From: Ammoniphilus sp. YIM 78166
Lineage (GTDB): Bacteria; Bacillota; Bacilli; Aneurinibacillales; RAOX-1
DNA: 64,000 nt
Direction: 5' to 3'
NCBI RefSeq assembly: GCF_004522215.1
Contig: NZ_SDLR01000004.1
Span: 1-64,000 of the forward strand
Numbering within the stretch: position 1 is the stretch's first letter; each line of letters opens with the position of its first letter. This document shows, piece by piece, positions 52,205 through 61,693 of this stretch. The notes below the pieces were generated by a model, which made no database searches, had not been told where the DNA came from, and saw nothing but the letters and a program-made list of their open reading frames with translations. Both the position numbers and the translations under genes were made by a program.

Positions 52205-52992
52205 GCTTTTGCCTTAAAGTCAGGAGTTCTTTTCTCTAAAAAAGCTGCGATTCCCTCGACTCCCTCTGCGGATTGCGCCATTTTGGCCAGCGATTGCGTT
52301 TCATTTTCCAATTGGGTTTCCAACGTTTCACTCCATCCGCTATGCAGCAAGCGCTTCGCGGCCCCCGATGCCGCCTTCGAGCCTGCAGCCAGTTGAGCAG
52401 CCAAGGTCTGGGCTTGTGCAAGCACCTCTTCGTCGGCCACGACCTGGGTCACCAATCCAAGTTCATAGGCTTCCTGCGCGGAGAGCACCCTGTTCGTCAG
52501 CGTCAGTTCTAGCGCACGCTTGAGCCCGACAATGCGCGGCAAAAAGTAACTGGACGACATATCCGGGGTCAGCCCTACCTTCGTATAGGCCATCGTGAAG
52601 CGAGCGGATTGGCTGGCTATCACCAGATCTGAGGCGATCGCCAGGCTCATTCCCGCTCCGGCCGCCACCCCGTTTACCGCTGCGATCACGGGAGCATCCA
52701 TCCGCGTCAAACGCGAAATCGCCGCATGCAGATAGGTGGTGACTTCCTTAAGGTGAATGGGCAGCTGGGCTCCTTGCTCTGCGAAGCTGCGCAAATCCCC
52801 TCCCACGCTAAACGCGCGGTCTACTCCGGTAATGATTACGACCCGAATGTCAGGGGATTCATCACATTGCAAGGAAGCATGCATCAGTTCTTTGGCCAGC
52901 TCCAGATTCATCGCATTGGCTGCCTCTGGGCGGCAGAGCCTAATCGTGGCCACATTTTCGGCAACCTCAAAATGAAGTGTTCGATATTCCAT
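52201..52992 (-). CDS. Enoyl-CoA hydratase/isomerase
   Basis: A 263-residue crotonase-fold protein. The oxyanion-hole segments are FSVGGDLRSFA and ANGVAAGAGMSLAIASDL. The catalytic Glu of classical hydratases is not obvious: the usual ExxxG position reads SSSYFLPRIVG, so it may be an isomerase or another crotonase activity. Adjacent to the CoA-transferase gene (1-base gap) and overlapping the FMN-protein gene. Cytoplasmic. Confidence 0.85.
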   Translation of the reverse strand: MEYRTLHFEVAENVATIRLCRPEAANAMNLELAKELMHASLQCDESPDIRVVIITGVDRAFSVGGDLRSFAEQGAQLPIHLKEVTTYLHAAISRLTRMDAPVIAAVNGVAAGAGMSLAIASDLVIASQSARFTMAYTKVGLTPDMSSSYFLPRIVGLKRALELTLTNRVLSAQEAYELGLVTQVVADEEVLAQAQTLAAQLAAGSKAASGAAKRLLHSGWSETLETQLENETQSLAKMAQSAEGVEGIAAFLEKRTPDFKAKA

Positions 52993-52993
52993 T

Positions 52994-54310
52994 TTACCTG
53001 CCTCCTACCGTGAAAAAGTTTTTTTGCTGCAGTAATCCCATCTGAATGGCTTCAAAGGTCAATTCGTCCCTAAACTTCGGGTGCGCGATGCGGATCAGCG
53101 CTTCGGTCCGCTCTTTGATCGTTTTGCCTTTCAGCTCGGCTTTTCCATACTCCGTCACAATCGTATCCACATCGTTCTTGGAGGTCGTGACCACGGCCCC
53201 TTTCGGCAGGGTCGGAACGATTTTGGAAATCGTGTCATCCTTCGCTGTAGAGTATAGGCAGATGATGCCGCGGCCATGCTTCGAGAGTCTCACACCCTTG
53301 GCAAAATCCGCTTGGCCTCCGGAGGAAGAATAATATTTTCCATTGATCGTTTCCGAATTGCACTGACCCAGGAAATCGACCTCTACGGTTGCATTCACGG
53401 ATACCAGGTGATCGATTTGGGCGATATTGCAGATGTGATTGGATACACTGCACGGCAGCATGTAGATATCTTTATTTTCATGCATGAAATCATACAGTCG
53501 CTTAGTACCGAAAGCGAAGGTGGCCGTGGTTTTTCCTTTATACATCGACTTGTTCGAATTGGTAATGGCACCGGATTCATACAAGTCTACAATCTTATCC
53601 GGGAGCATTTCCGTATAGACGCCGAGATCGCGATGATCAGCCAAAAATTCCATGACCGCGTTCGGCATCGCCCCAATGCCGATTTGCAGATTATCCCCGT
53701 TTCGGATCAGATCGGCAATCGTCCGTCCGATTTGGTAATCTTTTTCGCCTAGCGTAGGATTGGCCACCGTGGGAATCGGAAAATGATTTTCAATGAGGAC
53801 AGACACTTGGCTGATATGAATCCGGTTCTGCTCGCCAAACGTGCGCGGCATGTTTTCGTTCACTTCCAGAATAATCGTTTTTGCCCCCTCCAAAAGAGGA
53901 CCAATATAGGACAGGCTGGTTCCTAAGGAAAAATAGCCGTTTTCATCCATTGGGGAAACCGCGGTCATAATGACACGTTTCTGAGAAACTTGTTGCAGCA
54001 CTGATGGGATATCGGAAAAGTGGTTCGGAAGCAATTCCACCCTTCCCTCAAAAAAACCTGGACGATCTTGGCGGCTCAAAAAAAGTGAAACTTCCTTCAC
54101 GCGCTCCGTTTCCACGTCCAGAATCGGATAAGCGGTCAGCATGCGAAACAGGCGGTTGCCGGACAGGCCAGAATGACTAGGCAGAGCATTCAGCAGTGCC
54201 GGAGGCTCCCCTGGTGCGACCGGTACAATAATATCGTCACCTGGTTGAATAAAACGGACGGCATCCTCAGCCGTTAAGCGCTTCGCTTGATATTCAGCTT
54301 GATAACTCAT
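52994..54310 (-). CDS. Acetyl-CoA hydrolase/CoA-transferase (4-hydroxybutyrate CoA-transferase type)
   Basis: The ATG at 54310 follows AGAGGAGG; a longer frame to 54463 only shadows the next gene. About 438 residues. The AcCoA hydrolase/transferase N- and C-terminal domains are complete: GIGAMPNAVMEFL, then the catalytic-Glu block NATVEVDFLGQ, then SSGGQADFAKG. The family includes 4-hydroxybutyrate CoA-transferase and butyryl-CoA:acetate CoA-transferase. It could activate the 4-hydroxybutyrate handled by the cassette at 42-46 kb, or a short fatty acid. Confidence 0.88.
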   Translation of the reverse strand: MSYQAEYQAKRLTAEDAVRFIQPGDDIIVPVAPGEPPALLNALPSHSGLSGNRLFRMLTAYPILDVETERVKEVSLFLSRQDRPGFFEGRVELLPNHFSDIPSVLQQVSQKRVIMTAVSPMDENGYFSLGTSLSYIGPLLEGAKTIILEVNENMPRTFGEQNRIHISQVSVLIENHFPIPTVANPTLGEKDYQIGRTIADLIRNGDNLQIGIGAMPNAVMEFLADHRDLGVYTEMLPDKIVDLYESGAITNSNKSMYKGKTTATFAFGTKRLYDFMHENKDIYMLPCSVSNHICNIAQIDHLVSVNATVEVDFLGQCNSETINGKYYSSSGGQADFAKGVRLSKHGRGIICLYSTAKDDTISKIVPTLPKGAVVTTSKNDVDTIVTEYGKAELKGKTIKERTEALIRIAHPKFRDELTFEAIQMGLLQQKNFFTVGGR

Positions 54311-54327
54311 TGCTTTTTCCTCCTCTG

Positions 54328-55179
54328 TTATTCGTATGTATAAAATCCGCGCCCGGTTTTCACCCCCAGCCAGCCGGCGCTTACATATTTCTTCAGAAGC
54401 GGGCATGGGCGGTATTTCGGATCTCCATAGCCCTGATGGAGCACTTCCATGATGGCGAGGCACACATCGAGCCCAATATAGTCAGCGAGCTTTAGCGGAC
54501 CCATCGGATGATTGGCCCCCAGCTTCATGACCTGGTCAATGTCTTCAGTCGTTGCAACTCCTTCATAAAGGCAAAAAATCGCTTCATTAATCATTGGAAC
54601 CAGAATGCGGTTAGCTGCAAAGCCAGGGGAATCCTCTACGCCGACGGGAATTTTCTCCAAGGATTTGGCCAAGTCTACAATCGCTTGATAGGTTTCTTCC
54701 GAAGTGGCCAAGCCGCGAATCACTTCTACCAGCTTCATCACCGGAACCGGATTGAAAAAGTGCATGCCGATAAACTGGTCCGGTCTCCCGGTTGCTGCAG
54801 CCAGCTCGGTAATTGGCAAGGAAGAGGTATTGGTAGCCAAAATCGCATTGGCAGGAATCGTTTGATCCAATTGCCGAATAATCCCCAGCTTGATCTCTTT
54901 ATTTTCCGTGGCAGCCTCAATCACCAAATCTACTTCCTTGGCATCTCGCAAATCGGTAGAGCCATAAATGCGAGAAAGGATCGCCGATTTTTCTTCTTCG
55001 GTTTTTCTTCCTTTTTCCACCTCACGGGTCAGCTGTTTGGCTATTTTCTCAATCCCTTTTTGCACTCGCTCATCCGTTACATCATTGAGGAGTACCGACA
55101 GGCCGGATTGCGCCAGCACCTGTGCAATTCCGCTTCCCATTTGACCTGCCCCAACCACCATCAGCTTTTCAATTTTCAT
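54328..55179 (-). CDS. 3-hydroxybutyryl-CoA dehydrogenase
   Basis: A 283-residue 3-hydroxyacyl-CoA dehydrogenase of the Hbd group. It has a Rossmann motif [17 protein letters not shown] near the N-terminus, the conserved [15 protein letters not shown] with active-site His region (GMHFFNPVP), and ENKEIK. It uses NAD to oxidise 3-hydroxybutyryl-CoA to acetoacetyl-CoA, or the reverse. It is encoded 17 bases before the CoA-transferase gene. A thiolase would complete the pathway but is not in the window. Confidence 0.92.
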   Translation of the reverse strand: MKIEKLMVVGAGQMGSGIAQVLAQSGLSVLLNDVTDERVQKGIEKIAKQLTREVEKGRKTEEEKSAILSRIYGSTDLRDAKEVDLVIEAATENKEIKLGIIRQLDQTIPANAILATNTSSLPITELAAATGRPDQFIGMHFFNPVPVMKLVEVIRGLATSEETYQAIVDLAKSLEKIPVGVEDSPGFAANRILVPMINEAIFCLYEGVATTEDIDQVMKLGANHPMGPLKLADYIGLDVCLAIMEVLHQGYGDPKYRPCPLLKKYVSAGWLGVKTGRGFYTYE

Positions 55180-55290
55180 ATCCCTCTCCCCTTTAATCTC
55201 TGTCTATAAAACGCTTACAACATCATTGTAATCGTTAAGAAGAGTTTCATGTTTCGAAATTTTCCGTTCGTAGCTTTTGATTTTTTTATC

Positions 55291-56061
55291 TCATTTCACA
55301 AGGTTGGAAAACATCGCCCGGTATTCGCTGGGGGTCTGGTTCTCGCTTCGCTTAAACGTCGTCGAGAAATAAGCGGGGCTGGAGAATCCAGTTTGGCTTG
55401 CGATGACATCCATTGGAAGAGAGGTCATCTTCAGGAGATTTCTTGATTTTTTCAATCGGTATTCTGTCAAGTACTCCACGAAGGTCAACCCTTGTTCCTC
55501 CTTGAATAGCCGGCTGAAATACGAAGGACTCAAGTAGACAAAATCCGCGACTTCCCTGAGCGTAATGGGCTCATAGTATCTTTGCTGGATATATTGAATG
55601 GCCGATTGGATGGGGTTCCCCAAGTCCGCTTCCAATCTCTCTTCCGGGGCGTCGTTTCGCTTTTCCATAATTGAAGCCGTTTGCTGAAGCAACTGGACTG
55701 CAATGAGCCGCTCAAGGGTTTGAAACAGCTCGCTTTTTTCAATCGGTTTTAGGAGGTACGCAGAGAATCCAGCATTGATGCAATCCTGTACGGTACAAAA
55801 CATTTGCAGATGGGTCACCGCAATGACATGCGTATTAGGATGGTTCCTTAAGACTCTTTTCCCAAACTCGATGCCATCCATATCACTTAATGACAAATCT
55901 GTAAGCATTACGGCAGGGGACTTGTGCTTGACCAAGGTTAAGCCCTTTTCAGCCGAATCTGCCTCCCAGATGGAAAAATGGTGGTACGGGCTGTCTTGCA
56001 GAAGGGAGCGAATCCTCTGCCGCGTTTCAATTTCATCATCCACAATCAGAATATCAGCCAC
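55291..56061 (-). CDS. Response regulator, YesN type (REC + AraC HTH)
   Basis: A 256-residue response regulator: receiver domain with acidic pocket VDDE (8-10) and phospho-acceptor D55 (MLTDLSLSDMDG). The AraC-type DNA-binding domain is at about 155-250 (YLSPSYFSRLFKEEQGLTFVEYL, then SSPAYFSTTFKRSENQTPSEYR). No histidine kinase gene is adjacent, which is unusual for YesN proteins. It starts 3 bases after the acyl-CoA synthetase gene and is 110 bases before hbd, so it probably regulates this cluster. Confidence 0.9.
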   Translation of the reverse strand: MADILIVDDEIETRQRIRSLLQDSPYHHFSIWEADSAEKGLTLVKHKSPAVMLTDLSLSDMDGIEFGKRVLRNHPNTHVIAVTHLQMFCTVQDCINAGFSAYLLKPIEKSELFQTLERLIAVQLLQQTASIMEKRNDAPEERLEADLGNPIQSAIQYIQQRYYEPITLREVADFVYLSPSYFSRLFKEEQGLTFVEYLTEYRLKKSRNLLKMTSLPMDVIASQTGFSSPAYFSTTFKRSENQTPSEYRAMFSNLVK

Positions 56062-56064
56062 GGC

Positions 56065-57582
56065 TTATATCTCCCTTCCTGTCACTTGTCCCTCTCTCAA
56101 TTCCCTGCGCAAAATCTTACCTGCTGAGTTTCTTGGAATTTCAGAAATCCATATATATTTCCTCGGCCGCTTGTAATTTGGCAGCTGGAGATGGGCCTTA
56201 CAGAAATGATCCAGCTCCCGAGAAGTCAGCTCCGGACGATCACCCACGATATAAGCCGTCACGATTTGCCCCCAGCGATTATCCTCTTCGCCCACAACTA
56301 CCGATTCCCGCACATCTGGGTGCTCGTTCAGCACGCGCTCCACCTCTTGGGGATAAATATTTTCCCCGCCGGTAAGAATCATGTCATCCGCACGCCCAAT
56401 AACATGAAGATCTCCATCCTCATCCATGTAACCGATATCTCCGGTATAATACCAGCCCTGCTTAATGGCTTTTCTTGTGGCATCGGGACGATTCCAGTAA
56501 CCTTTAAACGCTTCCGCCGAATCCATGCTGACAATAATTTCGCCCACTTCCCCTTTTCCCCGCACATCTTGATCGGCACCGATCAGCTTCATATGCTCGT
56601 GGATGCCAGGTTTTCCAGCACATCCTGGCTTCTTCCTTACATCCAGGAAGAAGGAAAAGGTGAAAATTTCCGTACTGCCGTAATGGTTAACAAACGAACG
56701 CGGTTTCATCAGCTCATCGCAGGTTTGTATGAGCTTTTCCGACATCGAAGCACCCGAGTAAACCAGGGAGTGGATCCTCGAAAAATCAGACTGATTAGCC
56801 TTGGGATGGAAAACAAGGTCATGATACATCGTCGGTGTCATAAACAAGCAGCTAATGCCTTCCTTCGTGATCAGAGCCAGCGACTCCTCTGCATCCATGT
56901 CAGGCAGCGGGGCATACAGACCATTGAGCAGCGTCATGGCCAGCAGAGAGCGCAGCCCAATGGTATGGGATAAGGCGGGGATGCCGAGCGTTCGGTCAAA
57001 CATCTGGTACCCGCATTGAATGATATGGGCTACCGTGGAAGAATATTCGTTCTTATGGGTGCGGGGGACTCCCTTCGGCTTTCCGGAGGTTCCCGAGGTA
57101 TACAGGATCACAGCCAGGTCATCATCGGAAACAAAATGAGTCTCCGTTTCATGACCTCCCGATTTCAGCAGCTCCTCGTAGCTGACGTCACCGATTCCAG
57201 CCTCGAGTCCAATGAAAATTGGTCGGTCATTGAACTTTTGCTTCCTGAGCAAATGCTTGCCTGCTTCCTCGAATACAATTAGCTTCGCCTCTAGATCATT
57301 CACGCAATATACGATTTCTTCTGCAGATGAGCGCAAATTGATCGGTGCAAAAACCGCTCCCAAGCGTTGAATAGCCCAGAAGAGGGCAACGGTTTCAATT
57401 CGGTTCTTCATCAGCACCATCACCCGTTCATGCGGCTTTAGCCCTAGCTTTTGCAGGGCGGAGGCCAAACGCTGGACTTCCTCATCCAGTTGGGCATAAG
57501 AATAGCGACGGTCCCCCTGCACTAAAACCGGATGGTGCGGGTACCGCTCTGCCGCCGAGGTAAACAATTGGTATAAATTCAA
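56065..57582 (-). CDS. Acyl-CoA synthetase (AMP-forming)
   Basis: A 505-residue ANL superfamily enzyme: the P-loop is YTSGTSGKPKGVPRTH (about 160-175), the A5 motif is HYGSTE, and the late motifs are YTGDIGYMDEDGDLHVIGRADD and a C-terminal SAGKILRRELRE with catalytic Lys. It activates a carboxylic acid to its CoA thioester. It heads the run with the response regulator and beta-oxidation genes. Substrate size cannot be told from the sequence; FadD-like and coumarate-CoA-ligase-like enzymes look alike. Confidence 0.9.
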   Translation of the reverse strand: MNLYQLFTSAAERYPHHPVLVQGDRRYSYAQLDEEVQRLASALQKLGLKPHERVMVLMKNRIETVALFWAIQRLGAVFAPINLRSSAEEIVYCVNDLEAKLIVFEEAGKHLLRKQKFNDRPIFIGLEAGIGDVSYEELLKSGGHETETHFVSDDDLAVILYTSGTSGKPKGVPRTHKNEYSSTVAHIIQCGYQMFDRTLGIPALSHTIGLRSLLAMTLLNGLYAPLPDMDAEESLALITKEGISCLFMTPTMYHDLVFHPKANQSDFSRIHSLVYSGASMSEKLIQTCDELMKPRSFVNHYGSTEIFTFSFFLDVRKKPGCAGKPGIHEHMKLIGADQDVRGKGEVGEIIVSMDSAEAFKGYWNRPDATRKAIKQGWYYTGDIGYMDEDGDLHVIGRADDMILTGGENIYPQEVERVLNEHPDVRESVVVGEEDNRWGQIVTAYIVGDRPELTSRELDHFCKAHLQLPNYKRPRKYIWISEIPRNSAGKILRRELREGQVTGREI

Positions 57583-57613
57583 TACAGCCAGCTCCTTTTC
57601 CGCTTATATCAAA

Positions 57614-57637
57614 GAAGGAGAGGAAGCCCTCTCCTTT
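57614..57637 (-). terminator. Terminator of permease B gene
   Basis: AAGGAGAGG pairs perfectly with CCTCTCCTT around AAGC, between the permease stop and the acyl-CoA synthetase start. Confidence 0.75.
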
Positions 57638-57640
57638 TCA

Positions 57641-59017
57641 TTACGCGCTTTTCTCTTGTTCCTCCGGCAGGTGCGTTTCCTGCGTTTTCTTAGCAAATAA
57701 GCTTTTCTTTTCTACGATGAAATATAGCACAACCCCAGCCAGCAATCCATAGGTAGCACCGTGAACTGCTAGCACGACCGCCATCATTCCGGCAACTCCT
57801 CGTTCGGTGTTCGTCTGCAGCTGCTCAATCCCTACACTAATACACACATATCCCGTAATAATCAGCGACAATGATAAAGCAATCGGAAGAATCGGCTGAA
57901 AAATACTGACGAGCGGAAGTATGAACAAAGCGATGAAGCCTGCAATCCAGAACGTTCCCGAGCCGCTATATATGGAATCCATCGCTGTTCTGCCATACTT
58001 ATAGCGCTCCATCATGGTTGCTTGGACTGGTGTCCAGAGCGGACCCGCAAGTCCTGGATAAGGAGCAAAAAACGAATGCAGCAGGTTTCGCATGGCGGTA
58101 ACGAGGTGAACGCGATCAACATTGATGTCGATGTGCTCATCTTTTCGCACCTTTGCCCCTTGATCCAATAGGGTATTCCCGACGATGATATCACCGAACG
58201 CAATAATGTAAGCGATTAACGCAGTAGGAACAGCAAGTAAAAACATGTCAATAGTCGGGAATCCGACCGTAAAAGGAAGGTAGTTCCACATATCTCCAAA
58301 AGCGGGCTGGGTAATCCCCCACTGCACATCCGGAAACTTATATTCCTTCACTCCCCAGCCAATCAGCATAGCCGCAATCATGGCAGGTACCAGGCCGTAG
58401 TTAGCAATGACTCTAGCGAACTTTGCCTTTTGTACAAGCGTTCGATACGAAAGCGAAAACAAAATGTAAACGGCTAACAAACTTCCGATAATTAAAGAAA
58501 TGGGTGTATTATATAAACGGCCACCTGCTTGAATTTCTCCGGTCAAAGCCGCAATCCCTGCTCCGATCATAATCCCAGCCTTCAGGGAGTTGGGAACGAT
58601 ATTCACCAATTTCCCTCCCAACTTGGTAATCCCTAATACGAAGAAGATCGCAAACACGAGGATCTGGAGGGCAAACAATGCCTTAATCGCTTCTGGGCCG
58701 GGTTCAAACTTCCCTAAGTACAAAAGCACTACTGGTATAGCCGGCGTTATCCAGCCCGGAACCATCGCTACGCCTAACAGTGCCGGAAGCATAAAGCCAA
58801 CTCCGCCAATAAAAACATACGCCAAGGCCACTTCATAAGGCAATCCAAGATACTGCGTCAGCAGCGGAATCATGCCTAAACTCACGACAAACATGATTAG
58901 TGCCTGTACAAACTCCGCCTTTTCCCACCGATAATGGATAAACGGCAATCGAACCTTAAAAGGTCCTACCGGCCAAAACGGTTGTTCCTGTCCATCTTTG
59001 CGTTCATTGAGTGCCAT
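57641..59017 (-). CDS. Membrane permease, SLC23/NCS2-like, copy B
   Basis: A 458-residue membrane protein with about 12-14 helices, paralogous to the permease at 43289-44680. They share FKVRLPFIHYRW near residue 20, MVPGWITPAIPVVLLYL, the GPLW...ATMMERYKYG block and the HGATYGLLAGV end. It is upstream of, and separated by a terminator from, the acyl-CoA synthetase gene. The same permease type at two organic-acid cassettes suggests a carboxylate substrate. A fragment of this gene is at 48943-49018. Confidence 0.65.
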   Translation of the reverse strand: MALNERKDGQEQPFWPVGPFKVRLPFIHYRWEKAEFVQALIMFVVSLGMIPLLTQYLGLPYEVALAYVFIGGVGFMLPALLGVAMVPGWITPAIPVVLLYLGKFEPGPEAIKALFALQILVFAIFFVLGITKLGGKLVNIVPNSLKAGIMIGAGIAALTGEIQAGGRLYNTPISLIIGSLLAVYILFSLSYRTLVQKAKFARVIANYGLVPAMIAAMLIGWGVKEYKFPDVQWGITQPAFGDMWNYLPFTVGFPTIDMFLLAVPTALIAYIIAFGDIIVGNTLLDQGAKVRKDEHIDINVDRVHLVTAMRNLLHSFFAPYPGLAGPLWTPVQATMMERYKYGRTAMDSIYSGSGTFWIAGFIALFILPLVSIFQPILPIALSLSLIITGYVCISVGIEQLQTNTERGVAGMMAVVLAVHGATYGLLAGVVLYFIVEKKSLFAKKTQETHLPEEQEKSA

Positions 59018-59351
59018 GCTCTTCTCCCCTTTTTTCTCCTACAGAATAGTAATGAAAACGGAAACATTTCCTTCAAGCCACTGTGATAGGCTTCCGATGT
59101 ACTAATTATAGTGAAATTTACAAACTTTAAGTTTAAAATTTGTATTCGCTCTATTTTCATTTTTTTGCTAAAACATGTTGGTATCTGACTTTCCAAAGGC
59201 TGCACATCCAATACTTACAGTTACGGCACAGTACTCTCCCTCCGCATTCTCAATTGCTGCACAGATGTTAATGTCGTCCCCGTGCTATCGATCCCCGGAC
59301 AACAAAAAAGTAGTGATCTCTCTCCCGTGTAAATGGGATACTGACCACCAC
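59018..59351 (-). promoter_or_regulatory. Promoter region of permease B with a palindrome; possible gene fragment
   Basis: TATAAT occurs on the minus strand at about 59105-59110. A perfect 13-base palindrome AAACTTTAAGTTT at 59122-59134, within a larger AAATTT...AAATTT symmetry, overlaps the -35 region, so it may be an operator. From about 59180 to 59281 (-) a short open stretch reads GDDINICAAIEN, then AVTVSIGCAAF, which weakly resembles the end of a GGDEF domain; it is too short to call. Confidence 0.35.
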
Positions 59352-59624
59352 CTATGTTTTTGGTAATTGATTTTTGATAATTTCTACTTCATCTTGTAGC
59401 GACTTTATATCCGCTTCGTTTTGTACTGATCGGGAGGAGAGCATTTCGATTACCCTCTGTTGTCTTGTCTGGGTAGCGGACAATTGCTTTGCTTCACTTC
59501 TTGCTTCAGTTCTACTGTCTATTAGCATGTGTTTCATTTCCCGTTGCTCTGATTTTATCTCTTTTACATCAGTTGTTAAATTATCTAGCTTTTCGATGAT
59601 TTGCAATAGCAGTTTTTCATCCAT
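59352..59624 (-). CDS. Small coiled-coil protein of unknown function
   Basis: About 90 residues, starting MDEKLLLQIIEKLDNLTTDV; the ATG at 59624 is preferred over a GTG at 59633 because of GAGGAG spacing. Nearly the whole protein is heptad-patterned and charged (coiled coil), with no Cys, membrane segment or known domain. Such small proteins are common in Bacillota. It lies between the permease and accC regions and shares no operon with either. Function unknown. Confidence 0.55.
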   Translation of the reverse strand: MDEKLLLQIIEKLDNLTTDVKEIKSEQREMKHMLIDSRTEARSEAKQLSATQTRQQRVIEMLSSRSVQNEADIKSLQDEVEIIKNQLPKT

Positions 59625-59793
59625 TCTGATCACACTCCTCTGAAACCATTATATCAGACTTTATTAAACTTTACTTGCAGGAAGCAATTTTAGCTTATCT
59701 AATTTTAGTTATGCAGAGGATAATCAAGTCATCGAGTACGCCAAAATCTTATTTCATGGTGACCGCTTTAAATTTCAGGTTTATTGAACAACA

Positions 59794-59836
59794 AAGGGAG
59801 AATAAGGGTACAAACTTCTGTATCCTTTTTCTCCCT
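59794..59836 (-). terminator. Terminator of the pxp-acc operon
   Basis: GGGAGAATAAGGGTAC pairs with GTATCCTTTTTCTCCC around an AAACTTCT loop, just beyond the accC stop codon. Confidence 0.7.
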
Positions 59837-59854
59837 CATTTTATTTATAAGTTA

Positions 59855-61210
59855 TTACGTTCCCTCCACCATAACATCATAAGTCTCTAGAAACTTCGTA
59901 TTGAAATCTCCCTTAACAAACCCTTCATGCTCTAGCAATCTCTGATGAAAAGGAATCGTAGTCGAGATGCCTTCAATGACAAACTCATCGAGTGCCCGTT
60001 TCATTCTTTCGATCGCTTCCTCGCGGTCTTTTCCCCAAACAATCACCTTAGCAACCATAGAATCGTAGAACGGGGAAATCTCGTAGCCCGTGTAAACCGC
60101 GCTGTCAATTCGCACGCCGAAGCCGCCTGGCGGAAGGTACGCATTTACCTTACCTGGGGAAGGCATAAAATTCCTAGCCGGATTCTCTGCGTTAATCCGA
60201 CATTCGATCGCCCATCCATCAATTTTCACGTCCTCTTGCTCGAAGGAAAGCGGGTAGCCTGCCGCCACACGGATCTGTTCTTTAATTAAGTCAATGCCGG
60301 TAACCAACTCAGTCACAGGATGCTCGACTTGGATTCGGGTATTCATCTCCATAAAGTAAAACTGGCCATGCTTGTCTAACAGGAATTCAACCGTTCCCGC
60401 TCCGTGATAGTTGACCGCTTGTGCAGCTTTGACCGCAGCTTGACCCATTTGGTCTCTTAACTCTTGATTAAGCGCGGGAGAAGGGGCTTCTTCTACAAGC
60501 TTCTGATGGCGACGTTGAATGGAACAGTCCCGCTCCCCAAGATACACCGTCTTGCCATATCGATCGGCCATGATCTGGATCTCCACGTGCCGTGGCTCTT
60601 CCAGATACTTTTCTAAGTAAACACCTGGATTGCCAAATGCCGTTTCCGCTTCTTTCTGAGCTTGGCGAATTGATTTAAGCAGCTCTTCTTCATTGGCGGC
60701 TACCCTCATGCCTTTTCCTCCGCCGCCAGCGGTGGCCTTCACAATCACAGGATAGCCAATGTCGCGGGCCACTCGAACTGCCTCTTCGACGTCTTCAATG
60801 ATTCCTTCAGTACCGGGAACCGTCGGTACCCCGGCCTTGTTCATGGTTTCTCTCGCAACCGCCTTGGCCCCCATCTTGTTGATGGCTTCCGCATCCGGCC
60901 CGATAAAAGTAATCCCACACGCGGTAATAATCTCGGCAAAATCGGCGTTCTCCGCTAGGAATCCATATCCTGGGTGAATGGCATCCGCCCCTGTTAGGGT
61001 GGCTACACTGAGGAGGCTGGTCATATTTAAGTAGCTTTCCTTAGATGCTACCGGCCCGATGCAATAAGCCTCATCCGCCAGCTTTACGTGCAAAGCTTGG
61101 CGATCGGCCTGCGAGTATACGGCTACGGTGTCAATCCCCATCTCACGGCAAGCTCGGATAATACGGACTGCGATCTCTCCCCGATTGGCAATCAGTACTT
61201 TTTTAAACAT
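59855..61210 (-). CDS. accC: Biotin carboxylase
   Basis: A 451-residue biotin carboxylase: N-terminal [20 protein letters not shown], the ATP-grasp Gly-rich loop [29 protein letters not shown] and [11 protein letters not shown]. It carboxylates biotin carried on BCCP. It overlaps accB by 8 bases. Together with pxpBC upstream in one operon, it probably belongs to a dedicated carboxylase or oxoprolinase system rather than the housekeeping acetyl-CoA carboxylase, although that cannot be excluded. Confidence 0.92.
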   Translation of the reverse strand: MFKKVLIANRGEIAVRIIRACREMGIDTVAVYSQADRQALHVKLADEAYCIGPVASKESYLNMTSLLSVATLTGADAIHPGYGFLAENADFAEIITACGITFIGPDAEAINKMGAKAVARETMNKAGVPTVPGTEGIIEDVEEAVRVARDIGYPVIVKATAGGGGKGMRVAANEEELLKSIRQAQKEAETAFGNPGVYLEKYLEEPRHVEIQIMADRYGKTVYLGERDCSIQRRHQKLVEEAPSPALNQELRDQMGQAAVKAAQAVNYHGAGTVEFLLDKHGQFYFMEMNTRIQVEHPVTELVTGIDLIKEQIRVAAGYPLSFEQEDVKIDGWAIECRINAENPARNFMPSPGKVNAYLPPGGFGVRIDSAVYTGYEISPFYDSMVAKVIVWGKDREEAIERMKRALDEFVIEGISTTIPFHQRLLEHEGFVKGDFNTKFLETYDVMVEGT

Positions 61211-61676
61211 CTTTCATCCCCACTTTGAACAAAGGCTGTCCATACTCGACCATCTGGCCATCCTTTACAAGAACCTCGACGATGGTTCCCTTCACCCCTG
61301 CTTCAATTTCATTAAATAGTTTCATCGCTTCTAATACGCAAACAATAGTGTCTTCCTGAACCTGCTGACCCACTTGGACGAAAGGCGCAGCCCCAGGTTC
61401 TGGAGCCGAATAAAAGGTTCCAACCATTGGAGAAACGATGGTTTGGGTGTTCTCTGTTGTGGCTGCTGGAGGTGTCGCTTGCACAGGAACCTCTGGGACT
61501 TCTTTCACTTCCTTGGTCGTTTCAGCAGACCCCTCGCTCTTGAGGATCGGCTGTGCTGCTCCTTCCTTTTTCGTAATCACCAGCCTCGTGGATTCGTGTT
61601 CAAATTCGAATTTGCCAATGGACGAGGACTCCTCTACCAGTTTAATTATTTCGCGTAATTCATGTGCTTTCAGCAT
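61203..61676 (-). CDS. accB: Biotin carboxyl carrier protein
   Basis: A 157-residue BCCP: an N-terminal helical segment ([20 protein letters not shown] type), a Pro/Ala/Glu-rich linker (about 50-80), and a C-terminal biotinyl domain with the EAMK motif ([15 protein letters not shown]), whose Lys is biotinylated. It is 17 bases downstream of pxpC and overlaps accC. It shuttles carboxybiotin between AccC and a carboxyltransferase partner. Confidence 0.92.
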   Translation of the reverse strand: MLKAHELREIIKLVEESSSIGKFEFEHESTRLVITKKEGAAQPILKSEGSAETTKEVKEVPEVPVQATPPAATTENTQTIVSPMVGTFYSAPEPGAAPFVQVGQQVQEDTIVCVLEAMKLFNEIEAGVKGTIVEVLVKDGQMVEYGQPLFKVGMKDV

Positions 61677-61693
61677 TCGTACAGCTCCTTTTC

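Noticed and set aside
59675..59890. 71-codon plus-strand ORF near the accC end
   Set aside because: It crosses the terminator and overlaps accC antisense; no site or similarity.
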